Of a DNA stretch of 64,000 nucleotides, positions 23,145-33,089 are shown in pieces (positions within the stretch are counted from its first letter, which is position 1; the number at the start of each line of letters is the position of its first letter). The notes below the pieces were generated by a model. It ran no database searches and was not told the DNA's origin. It saw only the letters and a list, made by a program, of their open reading frames with translations. This stretch comes from Simmondsia chinensis (lineage: Eukaryota; Streptophyta; Magnoliopsida; Caryophyllales; Simmondsiaceae), in assembly GCA_018398585.1 (NCBI GenBank), contig JAGTTD010000012.1, positions 20,531,036 through 20,595,035 on the forward strand, read 5' to 3'. Made by a program: the position numbers and the translations under genes.

Positions 23145-23564
23145 TGATGCAGCACGAATGAAGAGGATTAATAATTATAACAACAACAACAACAAACTCA
23201 GTGCCTCAAGGGCTCCCGCAAAAGCAGGGTCCGGGGGGGGGGGGGGGGGTGTTGATGTATGCAACCTTCCCCCTTCAGGGTATGATTAATAATTATAAAA
23301 GATCTAATATTTTATTAGATTTGGATAGATTAATGGATAGGATTAGATTAGAATAGATCTTTTTAGCGAATAGGATATTTAAGTTTTTATTTGTTATTTT
23401 TATTTAGAGAAGTAGTTTCTTAGTTTATTTCATATTTATCTTAATAGTTTTCTATTAGGTTTAGGGTTTAGCTTTCTATAAATAGAGCTTTGTAATTCAT
23501 TATTTTAAAGTTTTGACGAATAAAAATTGAATTGTGTTTTCGATTAGCAAGTTGTGCTACGTCA
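23145..23564 (+). repeat. 3' LTR of the small LTR retroelement, with insertion
   Basis: TGATGCAGC ... CTACGTCA; interrupted by an RTE tail insertion at 23181-23283. Compared with the 5' LTR it lacks two short segments. Confidence 0.9.
23181..23283 (-). mobile_element. Short RTE tail insertion in the 3' LTR
   Basis: 103 bp with a (CAA)n start and the RTE 3' end (cagtgcctcaagggctcccg). It is flanked by a perfect 15-bp duplication gattaataattataa (23166-23180, 23284-23298); the empty site exists in the 5' LTR at about 18675. It includes a 17-bp G run (23233-23249). Confidence 0.9.
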
Positions 23565-23569
23565 GTAAC

Positions 23570-25411
23570 TGACTTTAAACCAAAAAAAGTTTCTTATAAC
23601 ATCATGCTACAGTAATTGTCAATGTTTGCAGATCCTTGAGTTGTCAGCAATTAAGTATCTTGATCAAGAAAAGCAGAACGAGAAATAGTACAAGAAAGCA
23701 CAACAAAGGATTTGTGGTTTGGTTTAGAAATGAATTCTACTTGCACAACTATGGCAAAGAATACTCTCTCTTCCCAACCCCAGTTAGAACAAGATTGCAT
23801 GCAAATATCCAACCCAAACTCTCTTGTTTCTTGGGAGTAACTATGCAACGATGATGATGCTTAAACTGGAGAATGTTCTCTATATCTTCTCTTCTTTTCG
23901 GGGGACAGATGGGTATTTATAGGGTTTTCTACTTATAGGTTTCTACATCTCCAAGTCCAAACCTATGGAGTAGATGCTTATGAGAATGATACGAGCTTAT
24001 ATGAAGATTAGTTGCAAGTTGTTTAGATTTACATTTTGAATTTCAAATTGGTTGTAATTGGTTAGTGGGTTACTTGGATTTTTGGTTAGGATATTAACAT
24101 GTCATATAAATACTAATTCTGAGAATAATGAAAGGCATCCAAACACTTATGACACTTTCCTCTTCTCCTCCTTCTCGCCCCTTCTTCGTCTTCCACGTTC
24201 TTCTAATTCTTCTTCTAAAATTCTCTCAATTCTTTCCCTATCTCTTACTTGATTGTATCAGAGAACCACACGCCATACTCTATATAATCAAAGAGATCAA
24301 AATAAATTATCAAGATGACTCAGTGGTCATAAAAAAGTTACCCACATATCCCAACACGGCAATTTGACATCTAGCAGCATAGGAATTTCATGTCGCAACT
24401 TGCAAGCTTCACCAGAAGCCTAACATTAGGTCCATTAGATGGTGACCACAAAGCCAACCTCATCTATGGAAACCACCAAAATTAGTTTCTTTCTCTCTCT
24501 CTGGCTAAAAAGATCCCTTTAGTATCAGGGCGATACATGTAAACCACCTAAATCTTTGTTTCTTTTTCACAGTAACCTTAATTTTGATTTTTCTTTTTCA
24601 ATGAGATGACTGGTTTTCTGATAGTTTCTAGCATAATACCCATTAAAATTGGCAAATATTAGAAGACTAACTCTAGATGGCTGCCAATATACAATCCAAT
24701 CCAAAGCGGTCCTGACCAAACTGACTGGAAACTTCAAAATGACCTGATCCTAGCAAGTTGACAAGAGATGACCTGGATTTAAAAATAATGCGAAAATGGC
24801 ATGATTTGGCCCTTTTCCTTTGAGTTTCTACTAATCAAGCAAAAGCTAGTCTTGAGTGTCACTAACCCAAAATGACCAAACCTAAGATAACGTAAGGCTC
24901 CAAATGACTTCACCCTAGATAACTCAAAACCAAAGCAATGCAACAAATAAAATTGGAATGGCCTAGTCTCTGAAACAACCTAAACATGAAATGAAGTAAT
25001 TTGAAGTTGTTGCAGCCTTCCTGATTTACATTATCCATTCGTCGACAAGTGTAACTTCTCCCATCTTCTTTTTGTCTTGAACGGAGTGAAAGGAAGTACA
25101 CCAAAAAGTAGAATGCTGCAGTACTCACATACTAGAGCATCTCCCACAAGAGTTTCTATTTCAGCATTAGCTACTAGTTAAAGACCCAACCAATCATACA
25201 TATTCCAAAAATAATATTAAATGAGGTCTTCATAAATAATTTATGAATTCAAACCTAAATTTGATGGCTGTGCGTTAAAACCCTAATCTCTGCCCTTCAT
25301 TACTTGGTATATCAGCCGTTAGAAAAGTTTTCCTATTTGTAGAGCTTCCTAATCCCAGACATGCTGTTGCAGAAGTACAATCAGTATTTGTCAAGGTTTT
25401 CAATGGATAAC
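23570..25411. other. Intron 2 sequence, mostly unassigned
   Basis: No coding sequence supported. 24000-24265 has an LTR-like look: TATAAATA near 24109, pyrimidine-rich leader, and 'ttgattgtatcagagaacc' resembling a degenerate primer site at about 24249. No partner LTR is present. Confidence 0.3.
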
Positions 25412-25420
25412 AATAAGTAA

Positions 25421-25561
25421 GGAAAAACAACCACCACCACCCAAAGCCACAAAGACACTTCTACCAAGGCAGGGTCTCAGAAGGGTAAGATGTACGTAGC
25501 TTTCCTTTACATGGTGCTACCCTATAGAGAGGTTATTACTAAAGAGCCCCCAAAGATTAAT
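25421..25561 (-). mobile_element. RTE-tailed SINE-like insertion, degenerate
   Basis: About 141 bp between aataagtaa copies (25412-25420, 25562-25570). On the minus strand it reads acctctctatagggtagcac, then agctacgtacatcttaccc, then a gggtggtggtggttg tail, which is the same tail architecture as the RTE LINEs here but diverged. Confidence 0.6.
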
Positions 25562-25599
25562 AATAAGTAAAGAGCATGTGCAACAAAATTAGAAATTCA

Positions 25600-26230
25600 A
25601 AACTATCTAATTGCAAATGATGCTGAATATTCACCCAATAAATTGAGGAGGTCAACAAGTTGAGTTGAGCCAAGCACCCCATGTTCCGATAAGGCTTATC
25701 GAGCTCGAGTTGGAGCCAAGCACTTATCAAGCTTTCAAACCTTCACAAAAGCTCAATTCACTACCATCTTAGTGTGTTCAATACCTGGTTCATTAACCTA
25801 ATCAAGCCGAATCGAGCTCACAACTAAGTTGAGCTTGCTATTCAGTCAAGCTTGCTATTGAGCTAGCCTATTTGAGTCACTATAGAGCCATTCTCGAACC
25901 GTTTTTGAGCTAAGAGTGATTGTTAACGGGCTCCTAGCAAGCTTTTAACAAAATCTTAATGAGCCCTTGTCAAACTATTTATGAACGTTATCTTGCCAAG
26001 CTCAACATCATTCAGATAGTTAGTTACTTGACATGATATAAAAGGCTCTTTTAACGGGAGAGGTATTTCATTTACAAGCCAAGAGCCCTCACTTTCTATA
26101 ATAATACAACATCAACACAATGTAAATGGGTCCATGCATTAATGTCAGAGTATTCAGCCATTAGCTAACAGCCCAAGTTCTTGGGATAGTTTGTCACTCA
26201 ACACAAACAAAGAAGAAGCAAAAAGGACAC
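25600..26230. repeat. GAGCTCG-rich degenerate repeat flanking exon 2
   Basis: Frequent words such as gagctcgag, caagcttg and gagctagcc resemble plant hAT derivatives with GAGCTCG subterminal repeats. Similar words occur on the other side of exon 2 at 26420-26550. Ends were not defined. Confidence 0.3.
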
Positions 26231-26367
26231 CTGAGATTGCCAGGTAGAGATATCACTGCGACAAAGGGAAGTGCAGACCACTTTAATTATAATCTCCATT
26301 GGTTGGGGCGGACTCACTTGCACTTCCTCCATCACCAGCTCCTCCCTTGGCCTCCAAGCCACCGCAG
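26231..26367 (-). CDS. ADH-like exon 2 (catalytic Cys)
   Basis: 137 nt encoding residues 17-62: begins AAVAW, contains VSPPQPMEIIIKVV and ends TSLCRSDISTWQSQ. Cys52 in TSLCRSD is the first catalytic zinc ligand of zinc-dependent ADHs. The acceptor is AAAG at 26371-26368 and the donor GTGTCC starts at 26230. Phase 1 in and phase 0 out match exons 1 and 3. A longer open stretch to 26401 is only intron read-through. Compared with the family (often VAWGAGEPLV) this protein reads VAWRPREELV, still typical. Confidence 0.92.
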
Positions 26368-26559
26368 CTTTCCCCAAGCAAATAATAAGATTAAGAGCCA
26401 AAAATCAAATGAATAACTACGTTTAGAAGTGTACTTGAGCTTGACTATCTAGCAAGGCTTGTTATAAAGCTCGAAGGATCGGGTCATTACAAGCTTGAGG
26501 GAGTTGAACCGAGCTTGAGCTAAGCTCAAAGTCTCACAACTTGAACATGCCTAAATGAT

Positions 26560-27320
26560 ACAGTCATATATACTTTAGAGAAATAATTTCTTAGGTACCC
26601 TAAGATTTGACTATTTATCACCTAGATACCCTGCAATATATATAAAGTACCTTGATATTTTAATATTTTATTGTAAACAACTGATTAATTTTAGATAGAA
26701 AATGCTAACATACTACACACTTACAATAATATATATGTCACATTAATATTTTTAGCAAAAATTCAATGAATTACGATTAAAAAAATCATTATATTTTGAT
26801 ATAAACTAGCCATATATTACCGAAATCATGTGTTGGGTCACCGATTTTTGATAAAAAAAAAATTATCAAATTGAAATGAAGGTACTTATTTATTATTGAA
26901 ATCAAATTATACTTCACCATTTTCCAACAAGAATCTATCGAATTTTGGCAGAAAGGTACTTGAATAATAAAATTTTAAATTTTCAAAATACCTAAGTAAT
27001 AAAAGTTTAAACCTCAAGTTGCTTGTATGTTTGAAACGTTGGGCTACATAGGTGATAAATGGTTAAGCCTAGGGTTACCTGAGTAATAATTTCCTTATAA
27101 ATTATGAACCTAAATGTAACGAATCTGACAAAATTTAAACAAAAGTAAGATGAACAGGAAGCCAATCGAGCCCTCACGGAGCTTAAATGAGCATAGAAAA
27201 GATGAGTTTAGCTGAGAGCTTAACCAAACTAGGTTTTTGACAGCTGAACTGAACAGTACTCAAACATAAATCTTTGGACCCATCAAGCTTCAAGGAGGCA
27301 AGCCCAAGATGAGCTTCGAG
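26560..27320. other. Intron 1 sequence, no gene
   Basis: AT-rich DNA with repeated 'ctaagatttgac / accctaagata' words near 26590-27080 (ggtaccctaag... and ...gtatttgaaacgttgggctacataggtgataaatgg) that suggest a decayed inverted-repeat element. Ends are not clear. Confidence 0.3.
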
Positions 27321-27340
27321 TCCGACAAGCTTGGACTCAA

Positions 27341-27571
27341 AAAAGGAACATACCCAGTGCCTCAAGGGCTCCCGCCTACGCAGGGTCGGGGAGGGCGGGT
27401 GGATGTACGCAGCCTTCCCCCTTCAGGGTGTTAACCTGAAGAGAGGCTGTTTCCCAGTGCCCCAAACCTGAGGGTAAGGACCTCCCAGGAGGTCACCCAT
27501 CCTGGTACTACTCTCGCCCAAGCACGCTTAACTTCGGAGTTCTAATGGGATCCGATGCCGGCATGTTGATA
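27341..27571 (-). mobile_element. 5S rRNA-headed SINE-like element with RTE tail
   Basis: A 231-bp insertion between perfect 19-bp duplications ccgacaagcttggactcaa (27322-27340, 27572-27590). In minus orientation the first ~98 bp are 5S rRNA: cggatcccat, agaactccgaagttaagcg, tgcttgggcgagagtagtac and ggatgggtgacctcctggga. These cover the A box, intermediate element and C box of the internal Pol III promoter. From about 27473 on it is the 3' end of the local RTE LINEs (cctgaagggggaaggctgcg, ending gcccttgaggcactggg). 5S-headed SINEs (SINE3 class) are known from animals. It differs from Cassandra TRIMs, which carry 5S in LTRs; no LTR is present. The first ~15 nt of 5S are altered. Confidence 0.9.
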
Positions 27572-27598
27572 CCGACAAGCTTGGACTCAACAAGTATC

Positions 27599-28104
27599 AT
27601 TTATGTTAAGGAACTAACTATTCAAAGCTTAAATTGATGGGTGAAAGTCCATAAATGATTTAATATTCTAATATACCCCCTCAAGTGAATTCCCATTAGA
27701 CTTTAAGTATGGATAATACACAGCCCGCATCATACCTTGTTCTTAAACAATGTTGATAGTGAAAGTGGGGGTAGGCGGTTCAGACTTATGACCTCTTAGA
27801 CAATAGATTCTGATACCACGTTAAGGAACCAACTATACAAAATGCTTAAATTGATAAGTGAACGTCTCGGAATAGTTTTATACTCTAACAACCCCCACAC
27901 AAATGCGCAATCGGCTTGAAGCATGAATAATGCACAACCCCTCCCATACAATTTGCTTAAAATATATTAACACTTAGAAAGGGGGCGTTGAGATTCGAAC
28001 TTGCAACTTCTTGGTTAACAAGAGTATGATACCAAGTTAAAAACCAACTATCCCAAAAATTTAAAGCCAAAGGGTCAGGATTGATGTCATACTCTAACAA
28101 TTTA
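27599..28104 (-). mobile_element. Tandem TRIM (three LTRs, two internals)
   Basis: Three related ~65-75 bp terminal repeats, at 27604-27673, 27819-27890 and 28035-28099, are separated by two ~145-bp internals. All are bounded by the 5-bp duplication attta (27599-27603, 28100-28104). On the minus strand each LTR starts TGTTAGAGTAT-like and ends GGTTCCTTAAC; it is followed by tggtatcagaatc / tggtatcatactc, degenerate initiator tRNA-Met primer sites. There is no coding capacity. The outer duplication shows that the three-LTR form either integrated as such or arose by unequal exchange after integration. Confidence 0.85.
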
Positions 28105-28162
28105 CACCAGAAATTGAGTGAAATTCAGTAATTGCTTCTAAATTAGTAGAGTAGAGAGTTAC

Positions 28163-28211
28163 CCTTGCAGGTAATCACTTGCGGGGACTCCTTGATGAGT
28201 GCTGAAGCCAT
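28163..28211 (-). CDS. ADH-like exon 1 (start codon)
   Basis: 49 nt: ATG at 28211-28209, residues MASALIKESPQVITCK plus the first base of the next codon. The donor GTAACTC starts at 28162. VITCKA(A)VAW is the characteristic start of plant ADH-like proteins (exon 1 - exon 2 junction). The upstream 60 bp on the minus strand are pyrimidine-rich (ccctctccttcttctcc), as in plant 5' UTRs. I could not place a convincing TATA box. Confidence 0.88.
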
Positions 28212-28583
28212 TTTGATGGGAATGCAAAGGGTGATAGATTGGGAGAATTAAGGTCAATTTGGAGAAGAAGGAGAGGGTATATGTTCTGTGGGGTTAGGTG
28301 GGGAAATGGCGACGTGCATTTGACATTTGGAAAATCCGGTGAGTTTGAGAGGAGTCATAGTGGTGGTTGGTGAGAAGGGCATTGCCAAATGCTAGTTAGG
28401 TTTGCTTTGGGCGCGTTTTGTTTTTAATTTAACTACTACCCATAAATTCGAGTGATTTTTTTAAATAGTATATTTGGTATTTTTTTATTTTTAAAATAGC
28501 GCGTAAAATTTGAAATTATCAAAATAACATATAAAAATTTTAAATTAACAAAAAGCACGCCTAGTCAGCAACAAAGGTGGCCT

Positions 28584-29268
28584 ACTATGACTCGAGGTGG
28601 CAAATTCAACCCGACCTGAAAAATCCATAAACCGACCAGACCCGAACTCAAAATATGTCGTAAATAATTGAACCCGAAACTAAAATGACCTGACCTGCAA
28701 CTCACCCGAACCATTCTTTGCCTGACCTGAAAATAATTCGATACCAATTTGACCTGACCCGACCCACCATTGACCTGAACCAACCCGACCCAAACTAACA
28801 TGAACTCGAAACCCAACCCGACCTAAAAGCTAAATTTACCCAAGGTCTTTAAATTCAATTAGAATTATTAGTTGTCAGAAGTATAATTAAACTTCATAAC
28901 ATATTATTGAGCACCTATATTGATAATATAATAAATATATTGATAAAAATATAATTTAGTTGGTATAATTTAAACTTTTATAACTAGTTCAAACCACTAA
29001 AGTACTAAATAGTAGGATTATGAAGACCTAAAACCTGTACAACCTGGCCCAAGATTGACTCGAACTCAAGACCACTCAAACTTAAAGTGACTCAAACCCG
29101 AAATAACTTGCCCCAGACCCAACCTGACCCAAGTACAGGTAAACCCAAAATTGAACCAAGCTTGAATGGGTCGATCCAAGCCTGACTCGGCCTAAGTTTA
29201 TTATAAACCCAAAATTACCCAAACACGAATGGGTTCACCCGAACCCGACTGCTACATCTAACTATGAC
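28584..29268. mobile_element. Non-autonomous hAT element upstream of the ADH-like gene
   Basis: Element 28592-29260 (669 bp) with diverged inverted ends tcgaggtggca / tagatgtagca (right end read inverted), flanked by the 8-bp duplication actatgac (28584-28591, 29261-29268). Its arms are arrays of AACCCGACCCG-like words, on the plus strand at both ends, with AT-rich DNA between. No transposase. It lies about 380 bp upstream of the start codon of the ADH-like gene, so it may sit in its promoter. Confidence 0.82.
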
Positions 29269-29513
29269 ACATAGGCAAGGACAAAATGGTAAATTAAATT
29301 TAATTAAAAAAAAAAAGGAAGAACAATTGTTGGTGTATGACATGAGAGAGAAAAAGGCCAATAATAAGGCCGTTTTTTTCTTTTGGATAAAAGAGAAAGG
29401 ATGACATATGTGTGAAGTCATAATATTAAATTGTAGTGTGATTTGATAGTGGCTAATTAAAAATAAAAAAATAAGCATTATATATTAATATAACGTATAT
29501 TTTATATATGTAT

Positions 29514-30352
29514 TGTTGGGACCAAAAAATCGCATCCGAGAAAAACGAACACGTGGCCCCCCATGAACCGCAAAGCAAGGATGACACGTAGCCTCCAGGC
29601 ACCGCGATGACAAAGTGACACGTGGCCCCGGGCACGGCAGCATCTCGCCCCGAGATGCCCTCCTCCGGGAGCCGGCCGGGCAACAACGACTACACGGCAC
29701 CACGATTCGGATGGACGACAACTCGATGCTCGGAATCTGAAGAGTCTCGCCGAACATATCTTTTGAAGGTCTAGGATGCAGCTCTTGCCGAACACCTTTT
29801 CCGATAAACACCTTTTTCCGAGGGACACCTTTTTCATGGACATCCCCTCCGAGAAACACCTTTTTTGAGAGACACCTTTTCAGAAGGACGCAGCTCTCGT
29901 CTGACACGCCTTTCGAGGCCCAGAACGCGGCTCTTGTCGGGCACGCCTCCCGAAGCCTCAGACGCGGCTTCTGTCAGACGCTCCCCTAGAGACTCGTCTA
30001 CCACATCTCTGGAAACCCGCTCTCCAAAGCCTAGCCCCACTATAAATAGGGCCCTAGCCCCTACATTATAAATAGGGCCCTAGCCCCTACATATGAGAGA
30101 TATACATCAACACATTCACACACACCTGCCTTCATACTCACCCTCACTCTTAGGCATTCTCACGACCCTCCCCCTGGGACTCGGCCGAAGGACCCCGAGA
30201 GTAGCAGGACCTCCTCGTTTTTCGTTCTTTTCTTGTACCCCATCAAAAATCTTTGTAATAAAAACGTTTATAATTAATAAAAATTTAAATAAAGATAAAG
30301 GGTCTGTATTATCGCCCTCGATAAGAGAACCCCTATTACTGTTACCAAAACA
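29514..30352 (+). repeat. 5' LTR of the Tat-lineage element
   Basis: 839 bp, TGTTGGGACC ... CCAAAACA, followed by gttggtgtcgtctatggg (the usual Tat-lineage primer region in slightly changed form). It has repeated 'gagaaacacctttttcc' words and a duplicated 'tataaatagggccctagcc' TATA block at 30041 and 30066. Confidence 0.9.
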
Positions 30353-30480
30353 GTTGGTGTCGTCTATGGGAAATGAAAAATGTCCCTTAAACCAACTTTG
30401 CAGGATCTCCCCCCTCCTTGAGGCGATCAGGAGATTAGTATGTCACTCACAGCCAGCTCCACAAGCTCCGTACACTAATC

Positions 30481-32208
30481 ATGCAACTCGCCGATCGTGA
30501 CAACCCCAACAAAACCTCGCCTCATCCCGTACCTCCAAACCCCGATGCAGTCACTAAGTCCCTTGCTTCCACAGAGCACGGAGGCCCCCGAGACCAACCG
30601 AAAAGAGAATGGGAGAAGATGCCTCGCCGCCCCAGCAGGCTCGGGAACACCCCGATGCGGGCCCCTCCCACGACGGAGGCAAGCGCTGACACCGACCCGG
30701 GGAACGTGACGTGCGGGCTTATAAGGAAAATCCCTATCACCCATTCGCCCTTCACCCCTCGTATGCTCGCCGCCCCCATGGGGAAGGTGAAAACGCCGAA
30801 TTTGGAGCTGTTCGACGGGACAAAATACCCTGATGATCACATCTTAGGATTTGTAGCGCGCATGTACATACAAGACGCCTTAAAGGATGTGTAGTGCAAA
30901 TGTTTCTCGGGGACCCTCAAAGGCATGGACCGAGCCTAGTTTGCCTCTATCCCCAACGGGTCCATTCATAGCTTCAAGGAGCTGTTCGAGAAGTTCACTC
31001 GCCACTTCCTCAGCAACAAAAGGAGAAAGAAGACCGCTGCGCAGTTGATTCAGCTACAACAAGACGAAAACGAGTCCTTACGAGGGTTCGACCGGCGATT
31101 CTCAAAAGCAACGATCAACATTGCAAACCTTGCAGACGAAACAGCCATCACTGCTTTCGTTAACAGGCTCCGAAACAGCAACTTCAAGTTAGCCCTTGCA
31201 AAAGCCCTCCCCGCAACCATGGATGAACTCTGGACAAAGGCCAACAAATACATCCTTGCCAGGGACGTGATGGCCAAGGATGAACTGCCAAGATAGGAAA
31301 CCAAAGCAGAACTGACAAGGTACGAGCACATAAAGTATAAGATGTACGCTCTTGGCCCTAACTTAAGGGCCGAGAGAATGACAATAGGCATAAAGAGGAC
31401 ATGCAACCCCGGCCCAAGAAGACTACCCGGGTTAGTCTTAGAGGAGAAGAGGGCCGATGCAGAAAAAGACCGGGCTAACACATACCCAAATGCCGGGATA
31501 AACCAAAAGAAGTGACGTGAGTGCTATGAAGCGCCAGGGCACGGCACCAAAAATTGTCGAGCACTCCGGTGCCGAGTAGACGAATTGGAGAAAAAAGACA
31601 ATCTCAGAAAATTCGTGGATGTGAAGAGACTCAAGCCCGGAACTTTCAAACCCACCCGTGAGGAGCCGGACACCGCACCTCACGCACCAAGACATGTCAT
31701 CGCAACCATAAAACAAAAACGGGAGGATACGAGTCTCAGTATTATGGGGAGAGAAGGAGGCAAAGTTAGGAGATGTCAACCCTTAACCTTCTCGCAAGAA
31801 GACATTGAAAACGTCAAGACCGCACACGAAGATCCCATGATCATCACCATGGACGTTCGTGACTGCTCCCTCCAAAGGGTCTTGGTGGATCAAGGAAGCT
31901 CGGCCAATATCCTTTTTCTTTATTGCTTTGAGCAAATGGGAATACCGCTTGAGACGTTCCTCTCCACGGTTGATACCCTCGCGGGACTCTCCAATGAGGT
32001 CGTTTTTCCACTTGGTGCCATCAAGCTCGATATCATCTTCGGAGATGGAGAATGGAGACATGCACTCAGTGCTGAATTTTATGTCATGGCAGCCCGCTCT
32101 GCATTCAACGCCATCCTAGGACACCCAGTGCTGAACTTGTCAGGCGCCGTGGTGTCGACCTACCACCTCGCCATGAAGTTTGAAACTAACGAAGGGGGCA
32201 TCATATGA
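30481..32208 (+). pseudogene. Tat gag-protease, four in-frame stops
   Basis: One frame from ATG 30481 to 32208 has stops at 30892-30894, near 30940 (Trp to TAG), 31294-31296 and 31513-31515 (CGA to TGA). Gag: LELFDGTKYPDDHILGF at about 30805, FTRHFLSNKRRK near 31000. There is a knuckle-like CYEAPGHGTKNC at ~31530. Protease: VDQGSSANILF at about 31885, where VDGGSSADIL is usual, and FNAILGHPVLN near 32105. The stops fit C-to-T changes on one or other strand, as expected from decay of methylated DNA. Confidence 0.85.
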
Positions 32209-32540
32209 CCATGAGAGGTTGTCAGCAAACGGCTTGCAAATGTCGCCACGCCCAAGATGTGCCCTAGATAAGGGAGACGGAAGGCGGGGAGAAGATGGCC
32301 CGAGGACCGGAGGAAACTGTCAAAGTCGAAATAGGACTGGGGAAATCGGTCCAGGTAGGGACGCAGACGGGCACGGATGTAGGGAACCAAATCCAGCAGG
32401 TGCCTCGACAACACTAGGAAGTCTTCACGTGTTCAGCAAATGAGATGCCAAAGATAGATAGCCGAATCATTAGTCATCGTCTGAACACCTTGTCCGTGAA
32501 GCGACACTTCCCTCGCGCACCGAGGTTCAATTTCAGAACT
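32209..32540 (+). pseudogene. Pol start remnant and deletion scar
   Basis: Across frames the text reads SANEMPKIDSRIISHRLN near 32440-32490, which is the stretch just before RT in Tat pol proteins. It then jumps within about 50 bp to the RNase H segment NEAEYEALFHGL. The whole RT is therefore deleted at about 32495-32540. Confidence 0.7.
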
Positions 32541-32545
32541 AGTAC

Positions 32546-32881
32546 AATGAGGCCGAATACGAAGCACTCTTCCATGGACTGAGAATGGCCCGAAAAGCAG
32601 GAGCCCGCCAGGTGGAGGTATTCAGCGACTCTCAGTTAGTCGTCAAGCAGGTCCAAGGGATTTACGGAGCAAGGAGCACCGCAATAAAGGAATATCTGGA
32701 AGTGATGAACAAAGAAGCGGAGACTTTCTCCTTCTTCAGAATCCACCTCATTCTAAGAGCCGAGAATGTCAAAGCCAACGAGCTCAGCCGGATCGCCAGC
32801 TCAGAGACGGAGGAGAAAGGACTAGAACCCGCCATTCGGATAGAAGAAATTCGGACATTGCCATGGGAAACTTTCTGCTAA
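32546..32881 (+). pseudogene. Archaeal-type RNase H (aRNH) of the Tat element
   Basis: The frame reads NEAEYEALFHGLRMARKAGA, then VEVFSDSQLVVKQV and LRAENVKANELSRIAS, ending at 32879-32881. E and D of the catalytic set are visible (NEAEYEAL, SDSQL); the final Asp of the ..A.ELS motif is replaced by Glu or Asn in NVKANELS. It is the diagnostic Tat domain. Integrase should follow but the sequence breaks off. Confidence 0.8.
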
Positions 32882-33089
32882 TTGAAAAGGCCCTCACTCT
32901 CGGACAACAAAAGACGGGGCATACCGCTTGCAATGGCTGGGCGGAGCCCTGATCCCATGAACATGGAATATTCTGAATTCAGAAAAATACTATCTATAAG
33001 GCTATGACTAGAATGAAAATATATCCCACCCTTTAAAAAATAAAAATGCATTTTCCCTCCTGCAAAAAATTATCTCCTACAAAAATAAT

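Larger units (their letters stand above)
18658..23569 (+). mobile_element. Non-autonomous LTR retroelement hosting a hAT transposon
   Basis: The LTRs are at 18663-19024 and 23145-23564, flanked by the 5-bp duplication gtaac (18658-18662 and 23565-23569). A primer site tggtatcagagc follows the 5' LTR (about 19028), and a purine tract aaagggggaat precedes the 3' LTR. Without the hAT (19272-22326 plus its 8-bp duplication) the internal region is about 1.0 kb. It has no recognisable gag or pol, only an unassigned reading frame near 22631-23140. The element relied on other retroelements. Confidence 0.9.

Noticed and set aside
24000..24270. Solo or truncated LTR
   Set aside because: TATA-like and primer-site-like words are present, but there is no partner, no TG/CA ends and no target duplication that I can define.
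26198..26230. Extension of ADH-like exon 2 into a longer open frame
   Set aside because: The text after SQ (VSFLLLLCLC) is unlike the family, and a GT donor sits exactly at the conserved exon end.
27474..27571. Functional 5S rRNA gene or Cassandra TRIM
   Set aside because: The 5' and 3' ends of 5S are altered or missing, it is a single copy fused to an RTE tail within a 19-bp target duplication, and no LTRs flank it.
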